From: Paludisphaera soli
Lineage (GTDB): Bacteria > Planctomycetota > Planctomycetia > Isosphaerales > Isosphaeraceae
Assembly (NCBI RefSeq): GCF_011064595.1
Contig: NZ_JAALJI010000042.1
Span: 1-34,198 of the forward strand
DNA: 34,198 nt
Reading direction: 5' to 3'
Position 1 is the first letter of the stretch. Every line of letters starts with the position of its first letter. The notes beneath the pieces were generated by a model. The model made no database searches, was not told the DNA's origin, and saw only the letters and a list, made by a program, of their open reading frames with translations. Positions 27,101 to 34,132 of this stretch are shown in pieces. The position numbers and the translations under genes are program-made.

Positions 27101-30100
27101 CGGGGGCTCGGATTCAATCCGAGCCTACACGAGCAAAGTCATCACTCACGAGATTGGTCATGCTCTAGGAGTTTTCGGGCATCCAACAGTCAACTCCATC
27201 GACGACATCATGCGGTCTGCGTCCGTGCAGACGGCCACGGAGCCGGGATTCTTCTACGTCGCAGGCTCGACCATCCAGGTGAGCGCCGGGGGCTGGTGGT
27301 CGCTCGACGCGGCCCTTCGGGGCTTCAAGTACGCGCTCACTGTGGACCCTATGAAAGGTTACGACACCGACGAGGCCCCCCCCCAACCCATCTTTCCAGA
27401 GGGCCTCCCATTCCTCGACGAGGTGAATGGCGTCCCCTCCCCGACCCGACTAGATCTCGGGCGGATCGATCGCGACGCCCCCCAGTCGATCGCCCTGAGC
27501 GTGAGCAACCTGGGCAGGACCTCGATCAAGGACCTGCGGGTTTCTTTGGTGACGCGCGACGGGAATCGACTCGGAGAGATCGAGCCGGGCGCGATCACCA
27601 TCGACGTGGGAGGCACGGCGAATTTGTCGCTCTCGTTCGCGACCCAAGTCCTGGGGACCACCGAAGCCGTCCTGCGGGTGGGATCCGCCGCAGCGGGCGT
27701 GTTGGCTGAGGTCGACATCCGATTCACGGCAGTCTCCCGGGCGTCCTCGCTCGAGTTCGAGTTGGTCGACAACAACCTTGGGGGCGTCTTGACAGGCAGG
27801 CGCTCTCGCGAAGTTGTCGTCGGATATCTCGTCAACCACGGCGACTCGCCGATCTCCATCACCGACTCCGGCCTGATCACCCCTGCCAACGGGTTCGGCT
27901 TTTCCTTCGACCGGGTCAACCCCTTGGACGGCCCGCTCGTCATCCAGCCTGGCGGACGCTTGGGCGTGAAAGCGTTGTTCGCCCCCGAGCGCGAGGGGCT
28001 GACAAGGACGCAGGTTCGATTCGTCTCCGACGCCGCGATCAACTCCACGATTTCCGTGACGTTGGTCGGGACGGGCCTCCCGGCGATGGGCGGACCACAA
28101 TGGGGCGCCGACTACGTGGCGTTCGTCACCCCTGATCTCGCCAATTCCGTCACGCTTCGGACGACTAGCGACGCCGCCGGCAACTTCCGACTCTTCGTGC
28201 CGGCGAGCCAGCGGTTCGAACTCTCCGTCTTCGACCTCGAGACTGGACTGCTCGGGCTGAACTACGGGAGGACGGCGCAATCCGGCGTACCCACACGCCT
28301 GACGGCCGGCATCGTCTTCGCCGCCAGCACCGCGCCCGACTCCGACTTCGATGGCCTGCCCGACGACGTCGAGTTCGCCGTCGGCACGCTGCGCGGCAAG
28401 GCCGACAGCGACGGCGACGGGCTCGACGACTTCGCCGAGATCATCCAAGGGCTCGACCGCACCGGCTCGTCCGGGGCGCTCCCGACCGGCGTGGTGGCAG
28501 GGCTCTCGCTCGCCGGCGAGGCGCGCGAGGTGGTCGTCGCGGGCGGCACGGTCGACACGCGACAGATCACCGGCTACGTCGCCACCGGCTCGTACGGCCT
28601 GGCGGTCGTGGACCTGACACAGTTCCGCAAGCCGGTCTTGCTTGGGGACGTCGATCTGGCTGGCGACGCCGTGGACGTGGCCGTCGACGCCTCGACGAAC
28701 GTCGCGGTCGTCGCGTCGGGCGAGGGCGGGCTCCACTTCATCGACGTCTCCGACCCGCGCAATCCGAGGCTCCTCCGCACCCGGCCGATCGACGCCCGTC
28801 AGGTGGAGATCGTCCGCGGCGTCGCCTACGTCGCCGACGGGGACACCGTCCGCGCCTACGACCCCACCAATGGCGAGGAACTCGCCGCTTCCGCGAGCCC
28901 CCAGGAGGCCGAAGTCACCGGCCTGGCCGCCGAGGGTGGCTTCCTCTACGCAATGGACGCCGGTCGGCATCTTCAGGTCTACGATCTGGCCGGGTTCGGG
29001 TTGAAGTCCCGCGGAATGGTGCAGATGCCGCAGGGGGCCGCTCGGATCTGGGTCAGCAACGGCATCGTCTACGCGGGCGCCGCCGGCTCGCACCCGCAGG
29101 GAGGCTACGCGACCGCCGACGTCTCGGACCCGGACCGGCCCGTCGTGGTCAGCGACAGGGACGTACCCGAGGGGTTCGCGGTGCCCGGCCTGGCGCTCAT
29201 CGAGAACGGCGCGGGCCGCGGCCTGCTGATCGGCAGGGAAGGGGGCACCGGGCTCGCGGCGGTCTACCTCATGAATACGGGCGACCCGGAATCCACCTAC
29301 AACGTCGCGACACGCTTTCCGCTCCCTTCGGAGCCGGGCGGCGGGGCCATCGCTGCGGGGGTGGGCTTCATCGCCGGCGGCGCCTCGGGCCTCCATGTGG
29401 TCAACTACCTGCCGGCGGATGCCGGGAGCATTCCGCCCCAAGTCGTCGTCGCGACCTCGGCGATCGACCTCGACCCCGAGAGGCCGGGCATCCAGGTCCC
29501 GGAGGGCAGCCCGATCTTGTTACCGGTGACGATCCGCGACGACGTTCAGGTGCGATCCGTCGAGGTGCTGGTCAACGGGAAGGTCGTGAGCAACGACGTC
29601 TCCGCGCCGTGGGACCTCCGGGTCGTCCTGCCCACGCGGGCCGAGGCCGCCACGGCGACCGTGCAGGTCCGGGCCACCGACACCGGCATGAACGCGACGC
29701 TGTCCACCCCGATCGTCTTCGAACTCCTCGCCGAACGAACCGCGCCGACCTTCCTCGGCTCGACCCCAGGGGAGGGCGGCACCGTGGTCCGGTCGAGCCC
29801 GGTTTCGCTCCGCTTCGACGAGGGGCTCGCCCCGGGCTCGATCGTGCCGAGCGGTTTCCGCCTCACTTGGCTCGGTCCCGACGGGCGGCCCGGCGGCGGG
29901 GACGATGCGGTCTTGCCCCCGGTCGCGATCTCGTTCCCTTACCTCCACACCATGATGATCGCCGCCGCGGACCCGCTGCCCGTCGGCAATTTCGAGTTGG
30001 TCGTGGAGCCCGGCGCGGTTGCCGACCTGGCGGGCAACCCGCTCGGCTCCCGCATCACGTTGCACTTCGCCAACGCCGAGTTGGAGCCCGGCGCGGTCGG

Positions 30101-32804
30101 ATGGATCTCGAACGCCAGCGGCGACTGGAATGACGCGGCGAACTGGAGCACCGGCCGCGTGCCTGGGCCGCTGGACGACGTCGTGATCGACCGGCCGGGG
30201 GTCGCGATCACTGTGACGCACGGCTCCGGCGAGACGCACGTGCGCAGCCTCCGCGTCGCCGAGGCGTTCGTCCTGACGGGAGGCCGCATCAAGGTGACCG
30301 GCCGCTCCGAGATCCGTGGCGCCCTGACGATTCGCAACGCCACCTTGGAAGCCTCGGGCCCCGACGCCTCCCTCGTGCTGCCCGCGTCCGGGCAGTTCGC
30401 GTCCGCGGTCCTGTGGGCCAGGAACGGTGGGGTGATCGACGGGAGCGCCATCACGGCCATCCAGGGCAGCCCCAATTTTGTGGCGTCGGGCGAGGGCAGC
30501 GTCATCAACCTCCGACGGCTCGCGAGCTTCACGAACGCGCTCTTCGACGCGTATGGCGTACCCGGAGCTGGGATCGCCTCCGGGGTCGACGGCGACGTCG
30601 GCGGCCAGATCATCATGCCGTCGCTCACGACGCTTGAAGGGGTGAGATTGAGCCTTCGCGGCCCGATCGATGCCGGTCGTCTCACCTCCTTCACGAAGGG
30701 CTATCTAAATGTCGGGGGTGATCGACCATGGGTGTTCCCCGAGCTGAGCGATATCACAGATAGTTCGATTCGCCTTGACTTCGATGCGATGCTGAGCCTG
30801 CCCGCGGTCAGGGAGGTGCACAGCCATCTTGCCTATCTTTCCTGGGACGCCTCGGGAGGTGCGCTCGATGTCCCCAACCTTGTGAGTTTGACGTACGACA
30901 ACGACTCCTGGCCGTTTCGCTTGTCCGCATCGTACGGGGGCCAACTGAAGCTGCCGCGGCTTCGGGAGATCCGCGGGTTCGTCGAGGTCTACGCCGGCAG
31001 GTTTCAAGGAGACCTTTCCGACGGAAGCGAGATCGACCTCTCCGGACTCACCTCGATCGCTCCGCCCGACGCCTCGGAGGCTTTCGCCAGACGACCGACC
31101 ATCTACGTAACCGGTCGACTCCGCGTTCCCTCGCTGACGGCCCTCGAAAGCGTGGACTTGTCCATCCTTAGTGGCGCCACGATTGACACCGCCCAGATCA
31201 CCTCGTTTCGCAACGGCAAGCTCACGCTCGAGGCCTCGGTCGATTTCCCCTCGCTCGCGAACATCGACGGCGCGACGCTGGATGTGGGCCCGGGCCAGAG
31301 CCTAAGCCTCCCGTCGATCACGCAAATGCGGAACACGAGGGCCGGCGGCTTCGTCGTCCGCGGGGGCTACCTCGCGCTGCCGAGGCTGGAGAGCATCGAC
31401 GGCCCCGTGTCCGTGAGCGCAGGCCGCTCCTCGAGCGATCTGCCGGCCGAGATCGACCTCTCCGCTTTGAGGTCGATCAGCAACTCTCACGGCAAGATCG
31501 CTGCTGGCGACGGTCGCATCCGCATGCCTCTGCTCACCTCACTGGATGGATTCGAGCTTGCGGTCACCGAGGCCACGGACACGGCCCAGCTCACCGCTGT
31601 CACGAACGGGGTGATTTCCTTCTCGGGTCATAATCCCCCCGATCTTTCGGGGATCACGAACGCCGATGGCTCGCAAATTTACGTATTTGGAGGTGTTCTC
31701 CGTCTGCCCGGCCTCAGATCCTTGAAAACCGGACCACACCCCGGGAGCCTGGGGTCGATCTACGTCGCCGCAGGTGCCCACCTGGACATGTCGAACATGA
31801 AATCGATCGACCTGCCCAGTGCCCAAGTGGGAGTGCCCTTGATTCGCATCTCACGGGGCGGCCTGCTTGAGATTTCCCGCGAGACCGTCAGCTGGAACGG
31901 CGGAGTGGTTATCGCCGACGGCACGCTCCGCGCCGGCAGACTTCTGCTGGAAGGTCGGTCCGAACTCACGGGAGACGGCACGGTCCAGGCGACGGTGCAG
32001 GTCCAGGGGACCCTGGCTCTCAACTCCGCAACGATCGACGGCGACTTGGTTGTGGATGATGGGGGTCGCATAGAGGCCTTGCTCGGGGTCAATTCGCAGT
32101 TCGGTTATGTGAGCCGCCTTGTCGTGACCGGGACGGCCTACCTGGGGGGCGTCCTATCGGCCTCGATCTACGGCGCCTTCCCGTTGCGGGTCGGCAACTC
32201 GCACGAAATCCTGGCGTACGGGTCGAGAGTGGGAGAGTTCCGGGCCACTGAGGGGTTGAAGGCGTACGAGAGCTTCGGCTTCGTCCTCCGGCCGGTCTAC
32301 GGTGCCAGCGGCTTGGCGTTGCAGGTCGGTCGGCCCCTCATGGCCGCTTCGGTCGGATCGTCCCGGGAGCCGGGGGCAGGCCCTTCGGACGCGGACCTGC
32401 AACGGACTTTCGACGCCGCGCTCGAGCGATGGGGGGCCGTCTTGGGTCGCCCCATCCGGCCCCTGCTCGACGAAGTCGACGTCTCGCTGGACGACCTCGC
32501 GGATGGAGTGCTGGGGGTGGCCATGCCTGGCCGAATCGCCCTCGACCGCGACGCCGCCGGCCACGGCTGGTTCATCGACGATTCTCCGTGGGACGACGCG
32601 GAGTTTTCGGCGGAGACCGGACGCCAAATGGGAGAACCCGAGCGGATCGACTTGCTGACGGTCATACTGCACGAGGTGGGGCATCTTCTCGGCTACGATC
32701 ACGAGGATGACTCGGCTACCGGACCGATGTCGCCGACTCTAGCGGGCGGGACCCGGCGAACTCTCCCGTCGGGGGTCGTGAAATATCTCGTGGACAAGCC
32801 ATGA
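21174..32804 (+). CDS. giant LEPR-XLL surface protein with vanadium haloperoxidase and two metzincin motifs (3876 aa)
   Basis: I start at ATG 21174; GTG 21108 in the same frame has no better RBS. Residues 32-43 (MGAEPLERRVLL) form the planctomycete LEPR-XLL sorting-type motif; no classic signal peptide is seen. Then Ig-like domains (about 260-550); a vanadium-dependent haloperoxidase domain (560-943) with K821, R828, S864-G865-H866, R914 and H920; more Ig-like and SbsA-type domains (to about 1270); a carboxypeptidase-like beta domain; a Gly/Asp-rich linker with CKC (1548-1585); a metzincin motif HEIGHALGVFGH (1992-2003); an ASPM/Hydin-like pair; Asp-rich Ca-binding repeats (from 2389); an LVIVD-like propeller (about 2443-2746); an SbsA-type domain; a W-x-W-type repeat (from 2976); beta-solenoid repeats (about 3026-3650); and a C-terminal matrixin motif HEVGHLLGYDHE (3833-3844). 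It is probably cell-surface or secreted. Confidence 0.88.
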   Translation: MPGTPERDGLSSDRRRHPGRPRKSWRSRRLKMGAEPLERRVLLHQSPWTRWGDPAPELAAWVEARKAPAEIGASPAIRWRPRSGPVGEASRVPGEAGSTTSTTFTLMARRTSSRNEVGLFLVDDASGRIGGLRPGDRGYAAAALARGQVLFGRSQDAGAVAQLELPGGSYFGTYLVRDGSREAYLARGGGRRTGRKPMVFLSFAAANPDRFAHVRRPAADVLAMEDRWRGGDRDFDDAVIRMAFAVRPGGGDGPESPGTNLAPVIRIEGPADGGAFNRNFTIAGTARDDGELRAVDGRLIGPAGEATPVLASLDAATGAFSIATSFRTDGTEDGRYTARLIARDDRGLESPPAELGFTLDTLAPVLSLTQSPGPSPVGVPPIFTGIATDGLSGVRRVQVQLDGGEPRDLPIDSTGRFSYEPALRLDGGDDGLHWVRFIATDAAGNDSLPIDGSFTLIAAPSGTVQVGLAPSSDSGVVGDLRTTYGRVLLVGRASPTSRVRLPNLDRETVADAAGVFRFPDVSLLPGENRFVFVAHSSAGDGSTVAVTIVREPTSGPPQADPVVLWNRITLEAIAAEAVSPPVASRALAMVQAAVLDAVNAVDGVRGEYVTLQPTGETSVAAAVSGAAHRILEHLFPARIATFDATLAASLADLPNGPGKANGLAVGRSVADAIVAWRSEDGATRYVEAPSDDTLGRWRPTLPAFVEAVTPQWGRLEPFVLTTADQVQLPGPPDLASSRYAADILQVQELGRIDSATRTAEQTEIARFWADPLGTYTPPGRWNQIAQEVALAQGNSISANARLFAMLGIALADAAIACWDVKYETSFWRPITAIREADVDGNPLTTADPGWAPLITTPAFPEYVSGHSAFSAAAATILTSALGGVGFATTSPSLTGVRRSYADFWDAADEAASSRIYGGIHYAFSVEDGLTLGRQIGDYALEQFTTDDRQPPRLLVDGPASGAVFRDAPILTGRVNDAVSGPASLAASVDGAAPAPVPFDPITGSFRFQAAFVAGGAADGAHTIRLVAADHAGNTSAPLEWRFVLDTLAPAISLTSPAHGSEVQGSIRLTGVADPQGSSLVQLAYSLDGGTSTAVPFAAATGAFDATIDLQRLSAGAHTLELRGVDAAGNVSTRVVPLTVTRASTPTVARAEPQGGSVDVGTTFRPRVTFNRPIDATTLSEANFYASYSGRKLPMTIVPASDGSFAWLFPREPMPGSASITLTVDGSTIRASDGALLDAAGSGQPGSRLELRFTTVSRTNVPGTVIAGVVVDPGPDRAPMTLDDTRPGPDGLLGTGDDVYLRPIAGASVFILGREDVVVLTDAQGRFRFDAVPVGSVKLAIDGRTATNVPAGVFFPEMVMDLVVQPGRVNTVMGTMGDSTRAAALADVTGVYLPRLFQSILQPVGGTAPVTIGAIAAAAPELTPEQRSNLRLVVPPDSLIGLDGRKLASAQIGISTVPAELVRDMLPPGVLQHTFDVTIQAPGVSTFAAPVPITFPNVFNAPPGTKLNFLSFDHTTGRLVIEGTVTVSPDGKSATTDPGMGVIHPGWHGMGAEGSEGDGGDDDGGGCKCGGGGNSGGGGNSGDEEAPPFVKESLPLISGLVPSWKAKQFAILEDGTTHVGDQAGAFTVLVQPPPRDQGDGSGGAPECPPDDPTPRVVRRILEVDASGPLGDFLEIDGPYPFKDRIQIEVSVGKDPVKYSLKPLSLGEMRARRGRHWEENTLYGGTLRIKIKDEMSDGSTQTLFDNEEYFYRFVEATDDDPGDHLVNFPKAVAGVQRRIPFDIVADKSSNPIFLPVGPFGLENDFDFVVSLNPTGTTNDGMLEFYGADGVRIGLESLRQIGAQPLRVGIDISQLARELEDAKLIDLGVNYTQLSNDIISTVKSILGTIPGSSQIVQIVPAGTGGRDLTFSRTLGQEGSTGITNPLAALRLIQQRSNTQSKYASIFAMSKVIGPELSGEIVIDIGKVLQTLRSPFGDPFGGSDSIRAYTSKVITHEIGHALGVFGHPTVNSIDDIMRSASVQTATEPGFFYVAGSTIQVSAGGWWSLDAALRGFKYALTVDPMKGYDTDEAPPQPIFPEGLPFLDEVNGVPSPTRLDLGRIDRDAPQSIALSVSNLGRTSIKDLRVSLVTRDGNRLGEIEPGAITIDVGGTANLSLSFATQVLGTTEAVLRVGSAAAGVLAEVDIRFTAVSRASSLEFELVDNNLGGVLTGRRSREVVVGYLVNHGDSPISITDSGLITPANGFGFSFDRVNPLDGPLVIQPGGRLGVKALFAPEREGLTRTQVRFVSDAAINSTISVTLVGTGLPAMGGPQWGADYVAFVTPDLANSVTLRTTSDAAGNFRLFVPASQRFELSVFDLETGLLGLNYGRTAQSGVPTRLTAGIVFAASTAPDSDFDGLPDDVEFAVGTLRGKADSDGDGLDDFAEIIQGLDRTGSSGALPTGVVAGLSLAGEAREVVVAGGTVDTRQITGYVATGSYGLAVVDLTQFRKPVLLGDVDLAGDAVDVAVDASTNVAVVASGEGGLHFIDVSDPRNPRLLRTRPIDARQVEIVRGVAYVADGDTVRAYDPTNGEELAASASPQEAEVTGLAAEGGFLYAMDAGRHLQVYDLAGFGLKSRGMVQMPQGAARIWVSNGIVYAGAAGSHPQGGYATADVSDPDRPVVVSDRDVPEGFAVPGLALIENGAGRGLLIGREGGTGLAAVYLMNTGDPESTYNVATRFPLPSEPGGGAIAAGVGFIAGGASGLHVVNYLPADAGSIPPQVVVATSAIDLDPERPGIQVPEGSPILLPVTIRDDVQVRSVEVLVNGKVVSNDVSAPWDLRVVLPTRAEAATATVQVRATDTGMNATLSTPIVFELLAERTAPTFLGSTPGEGGTVVRSSPVSLRFDEGLAPGSIVPSGFRLTWLGPDGRPGGGDDAVLPPVAISFPYLHTMMIAAADPLPVGNFELVVEPGAVADLAGNPLGSRITLHFANAELEPGAVGWISNASGDWNDAANWSTGRVPGPLDDVVIDRPGVAITVTHGSGETHVRSLRVAEAFVLTGGRIKVTGRSEIRGALTIRNATLEASGPDASLVLPASGQFASAVLWARNGGVIDGSAITAIQGSPNFVASGEGSVINLRRLASFTNALFDAYGVPGAGIASGVDGDVGGQIIMPSLTTLEGVRLSLRGPIDAGRLTSFTKGYLNVGGDRPWVFPELSDITDSSIRLDFDAMLSLPAVREVHSHLAYLSWDASGGALDVPNLVSLTYDNDSWPFRLSASYGGQLKLPRLREIRGFVEVYAGRFQGDLSDGSEIDLSGLTSIAPPDASEAFARRPTIYVTGRLRVPSLTALESVDLSILSGATIDTAQITSFRNGKLTLEASVDFPSLANIDGATLDVGPGQSLSLPSITQMRNTRAGGFVVRGGYLALPRLESIDGPVSVSAGRSSSDLPAEIDLSALRSISNSHGKIAAGDGRIRMPLLTSLDGFELAVTEATDTAQLTAVTNGVISFSGHNPPDLSGITNADGSQIYVFGGVLRLPGLRSLKTGPHPGSLGSIYVAAGAHLDMSNMKSIDLPSAQVGVPLIRISRGGLLEISRETVSWNGGVVIADGTLRAGRLLLEGRSELTGDGTVQATVQVQGTLALNSATIDGDLVVDDGGRIEALLGVNSQFGYVSRLVVTGTAYLGGVLSASIYGAFPLRVGNSHEILAYGSRVGEFRATEGLKAYESFGFVLRPVYGASGLALQVGRPLMAASVGSSREPGAGPSDADLQRTFDAALERWGAVLGRPIRPLLDEVDVSLDDLADGVLGVAMPGRIALDRDAAGHGWFIDDSPWDDAEFSAETGRQMGEPERIDLLTVILHEVGHLLGYDHEDDSATGPMSPTLAGGTRRTLPSGVVKYLVDKP
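22851..24002 (+). other. vanadium haloperoxidase domain within the giant protein
   Basis: Encodes residues 560-943. The vanadate pocket is complete by spacing: Lys and Arg seven apart in KYETSFWR, SGHS in EYVSGHSAFS, and Arg and His six apart in SRIYGGIHY. These equal the K353/R360, S402-H404 and R490/H496 pattern of the fungal vanadium chloroperoxidase. Bacterial proteins of this PAP2-like family oxidise halides or act as phosphatases; which applies here cannot be told from the sequence. Confidence 0.85.
25815..25928 (+). other. Gly/Asp-rich linker with CKC motif and GGGGNS repeats in the giant protein
   Basis: The frame reads acidic Gly/Asp residues, then GGGCKCGGGGNSGGGGNSGD. It separates the haloperoxidase-containing half from the first metzincin-containing part. 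It contains two of the very few cysteines in the protein, within a flexible hinge. Confidence 0.7.
27060..27260 (+). other. internal metzincin-type zinc protease motif in the giant protein
   Basis: HEIGHALGVFGHP at residues 1992-2004 fits HExxHxxGxxH with the catalytic Glu. It is followed by DDIMRS, which may supply the Met-turn. The surrounding domain (about 1850-2060) is not one I recognise. Confidence 0.7.
30250..32130 (+). repeat. beta-solenoid-like repeat region in the giant protein
   Basis: Residues about 3026-3652 carry many short units with the look LPxLxxIxGxxLxVxxG (for example FPSLANIDGATLDVGPG, LPRLESIDGPVSVSAG, MPLLTSLDGFELAV). Unit length is about 20-30 residues and irregular. 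The pattern suggests a right-handed beta-solenoid or LRR-like stalk. Confidence 0.65.
32655..32735 (+). other. C-terminal matrixin-type zinc protease motif in the giant protein
   Basis: HEVGHLLGYDHE at residues 3833-3844 has the HExxHxxGxxH form. Upstream are GRIALDRDAAGHGWFIDD and, downstream, GPMSPTL as a likely Met-turn. This C-terminal arrangement is familiar from other planctomycete surface proteins. Confidence 0.75.
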
Positions 32805-32990
32805 TTTCATAGCCTGGTTGACGGCTCAAGATAGCCGAAGCCGTTGAGGATCATGACGAGCTTGACCTTGGCCAAGAGATCGGCTACGGGCTTCTTGTAA
32901 GCACGGTCGGATGCGCCGCGGAGCGACGGGAGCTTCCTCCCGGCGTTCCGCCTTCCCTCCTTCTCCGCCGAGTCGTCAAGGTCCGTCAGC
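32805..32990. other. short intergenic stretch after the giant gene
   Basis: No gene is seen. A minus-strand open frame (32807-33025) has no family and lies antisense to the AlkD-like remnant in part. No strong terminator is visible. Confidence 0.4.
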
Positions 32991-33285
32991 ACGGGCTGGC
33001 ACTTCACGGGCGGCCGCATGGACAAGGGCGCCGACGGCCTCGACCTGCCCGCAGTGCTCGATCACATCGAGGAAGAGATGCCGAGGGCAATGTCGGAAGT
33101 CCAGTGGACGATGAACAATACGCTCGCCGCGATGGGCATCCACCACGCGGGGCACCGAGAGCGTACGGTCGCCATCCACGCGGGGATCGGGCTGTATCGA
33201 GACCGGCCGGTTTCCAGGGGCTGCATTCCCCCTACGTGCCGGTGTGGGTCGAGGCCATAGCGAACAAGCAGGGCAGAAGAAAGAT
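32990..33285 (+). pseudogene. AlkD-like DNA alkylation repair protein, C-terminal remnant with frameshift
   Basis: The frame around ATG 33018 reads LDLPAVLDHIEEEM, then VQWTMNNTLAAMGIHHAGHR, AIHAGIGLYRDRPVSRGC. These match the C-terminal part of the AlkD-like/COG4912 family, where VQWxMNxTLxxIGI and DxPxxKGCTSxYAPxWI are typical. The end of that motif (PYVPVWVEAIANKQ) lies in another frame, so a single-base change at 33227-33230 broke it. The N-terminal HEAT-like repeats are gone. Confidence 0.6.
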
Positions 33286-33520
33286 GAACATGTCGACCGA
33301 CGTGATCCCGAAATGGCGGCGCTCCACCGGCTGGGTGCGCCCCGGCGTCCTCGCCGTCCCGTTCCTCCCCTGCGCCTGCTTCAAGATCGCACAGCCCCAA
33401 GGGTTCCTCGAGGAGGAGATCAAGACCTACCCTCGGGTTCAGCCCTGCCGCTCGGGGTGATCGAGCTGACGGTGTTCGTGCTCTACCTCGTCTTGAGGAC
33501 CGCTACCTTGAAGGCTTCTC
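33286..33520. other. 235 bp without a clear gene
   Basis: The shifted frame of the AlkD-like remnant stays open to 33460 (KMNMSTDVIPKWRRSTGWV) but I see no family in it. Probably decayed sequence. Confidence 0.35.
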
Positions 33521-33673
33521 ATGCTCGCCTACCAAGGCGGCGCGGCGGCCAACCACGTACAAACCAACGACGACATGTTCTACGTGCCGGGCAGGATCGG
33601 TGCCATTGCGTGGATCGGGCTGTATCTGCACAACCCCAAGCCCCGCTCGCGTGTCCCGCTGGTGGCCGAGTAA
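33521..33673 (+). CDS. hypothetical small ORF or gene remnant (50 aa)
   Basis: ATG 33521 to TAA 33671-33673 reads MLAYQGGAAANHVQTNDDMF, YVPGRIGAIAWIGLYLHNPK and ends SRVPLVAE. The composition is protein-like, with a short hydrophobic segment. No good RBS is visible and no family is recognised. Lying between decayed fragments, it is more likely a gene tail than a full gene. Confidence 0.3.
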   Translation: MLAYQGGAAANHVQTNDDMFYVPGRIGAIAWIGLYLHNPKPRSRVPLVAE

Positions 33674-33709
33674 GGACGACGGTATCCCGGCCTAACCCCC
33701 CGTCGGCCG

Positions 33710-33808
33710 TCACTTGACGCGGAATTCGCCCCGCTGGAACCGGGCCACCAGACCAGGGAGGTCCACCGGCTTGGTCACCACAATCACCTCATCGAACTTG
33801 GTCCCGCC
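33710..33808 (-). pseudogene. C-terminal remnant of an unknown gene
   Basis: The minus strand reads GGTKFDEVIVVTKPVDLPGL then VARFQRGEFRVK and TGA. This looks like a genuine protein end, but sequence upstream (33811-33950) is AT-richer and no longer protein-like. Family unknown. Confidence 0.3.
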
Positions 33809-33955
33809 TTGTACCGTTGGTACCGTTTTGGACCCCGTGTACCGCCAAATCGCGAGACGTCTTGCATCGAATTACACCGTCTTGCAAATGTCCCTCGCTC
33901 GATGTAAATTGGTAGGGCACTGATACCTCTTTGCAATTCGGCGAGACGCTCGGGC

Positions 33956-34002
33956 CACGGTTCGGGTCCGTGAGGCCGGAGGTTCAAATCCTCTCGCCCC
34001 GA
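33956..34002 (+). tRNA. tRNA-Pro(CGG) 3' half, likely attachment-site remnant
   Basis: Anticodon stem CACGG (33956-33960), loop TTCGGGT with anticodon CGG (33963-33965), stem CCGTG, variable AGGCC, T stem GGAGG, loop TTCAAAT, stem CCTCT, acceptor strand CGCCCCG and discriminator A (34002). The 5' acceptor CGGGGCG is absent on this strand upstream. A D-loop-like GGTAGGGCAC at 33911-33920 is present but too far away. So it is a partial tRNA gene, as left by integration at a tRNA 3' end. Confidence 0.75.
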
Positions 34003-34022
34003 TTGGCAGGATGCTGATATAA

Positions 34023-34056
34023 CCCCTTGGGCGGAATGCCAGTTCCGCCCAAGGGG
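34023..34056 (+). terminator. perfect 14-bp hairpin after the tRNA fragment
   Basis: CCCCTTGGGCGGAA (34023-34036) pairs fully with TTCCGCCCAAGGGG (34043-34056) around a 6-nt loop. No U tract follows. It could end transcripts, insulate the integrase gene, or be part of the attachment site. Confidence 0.7.
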
Positions 34057-34089
34057 ACGCGCTACCCAGAAGCCCTCTCGCAAGGCTCC

Positions 34090-34113
34090 CAGGGAAACGT
34101 TTCAGGGAAACGT
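34090..34113 (+). repeat. tandem 11-bp direct repeat before the integrase gene
   Basis: CAGGGAAACGT occurs at 34090-34100 and 34103-34113, 20 nt before the integrase start. Spacing of 13 bp could suit arm-type binding sites or an operator. Confidence 0.55.
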
Positions 34114-34132
34114 CTTTCGGGAGGAGCCTCTC

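Noticed and set aside
27450-29441. 663-codon open frame on the minus strand within the giant gene
   Set aside because: Same reason: antisense to the Ca-binding and propeller regions, no domain pattern.
33784-34083. Minus-strand 99-aa open frame with REDLNLRPHGPEP
   Set aside because: This phrase is the well-known artefact of translating a tRNA gene backwards; it covers the tRNA-Pro fragment.
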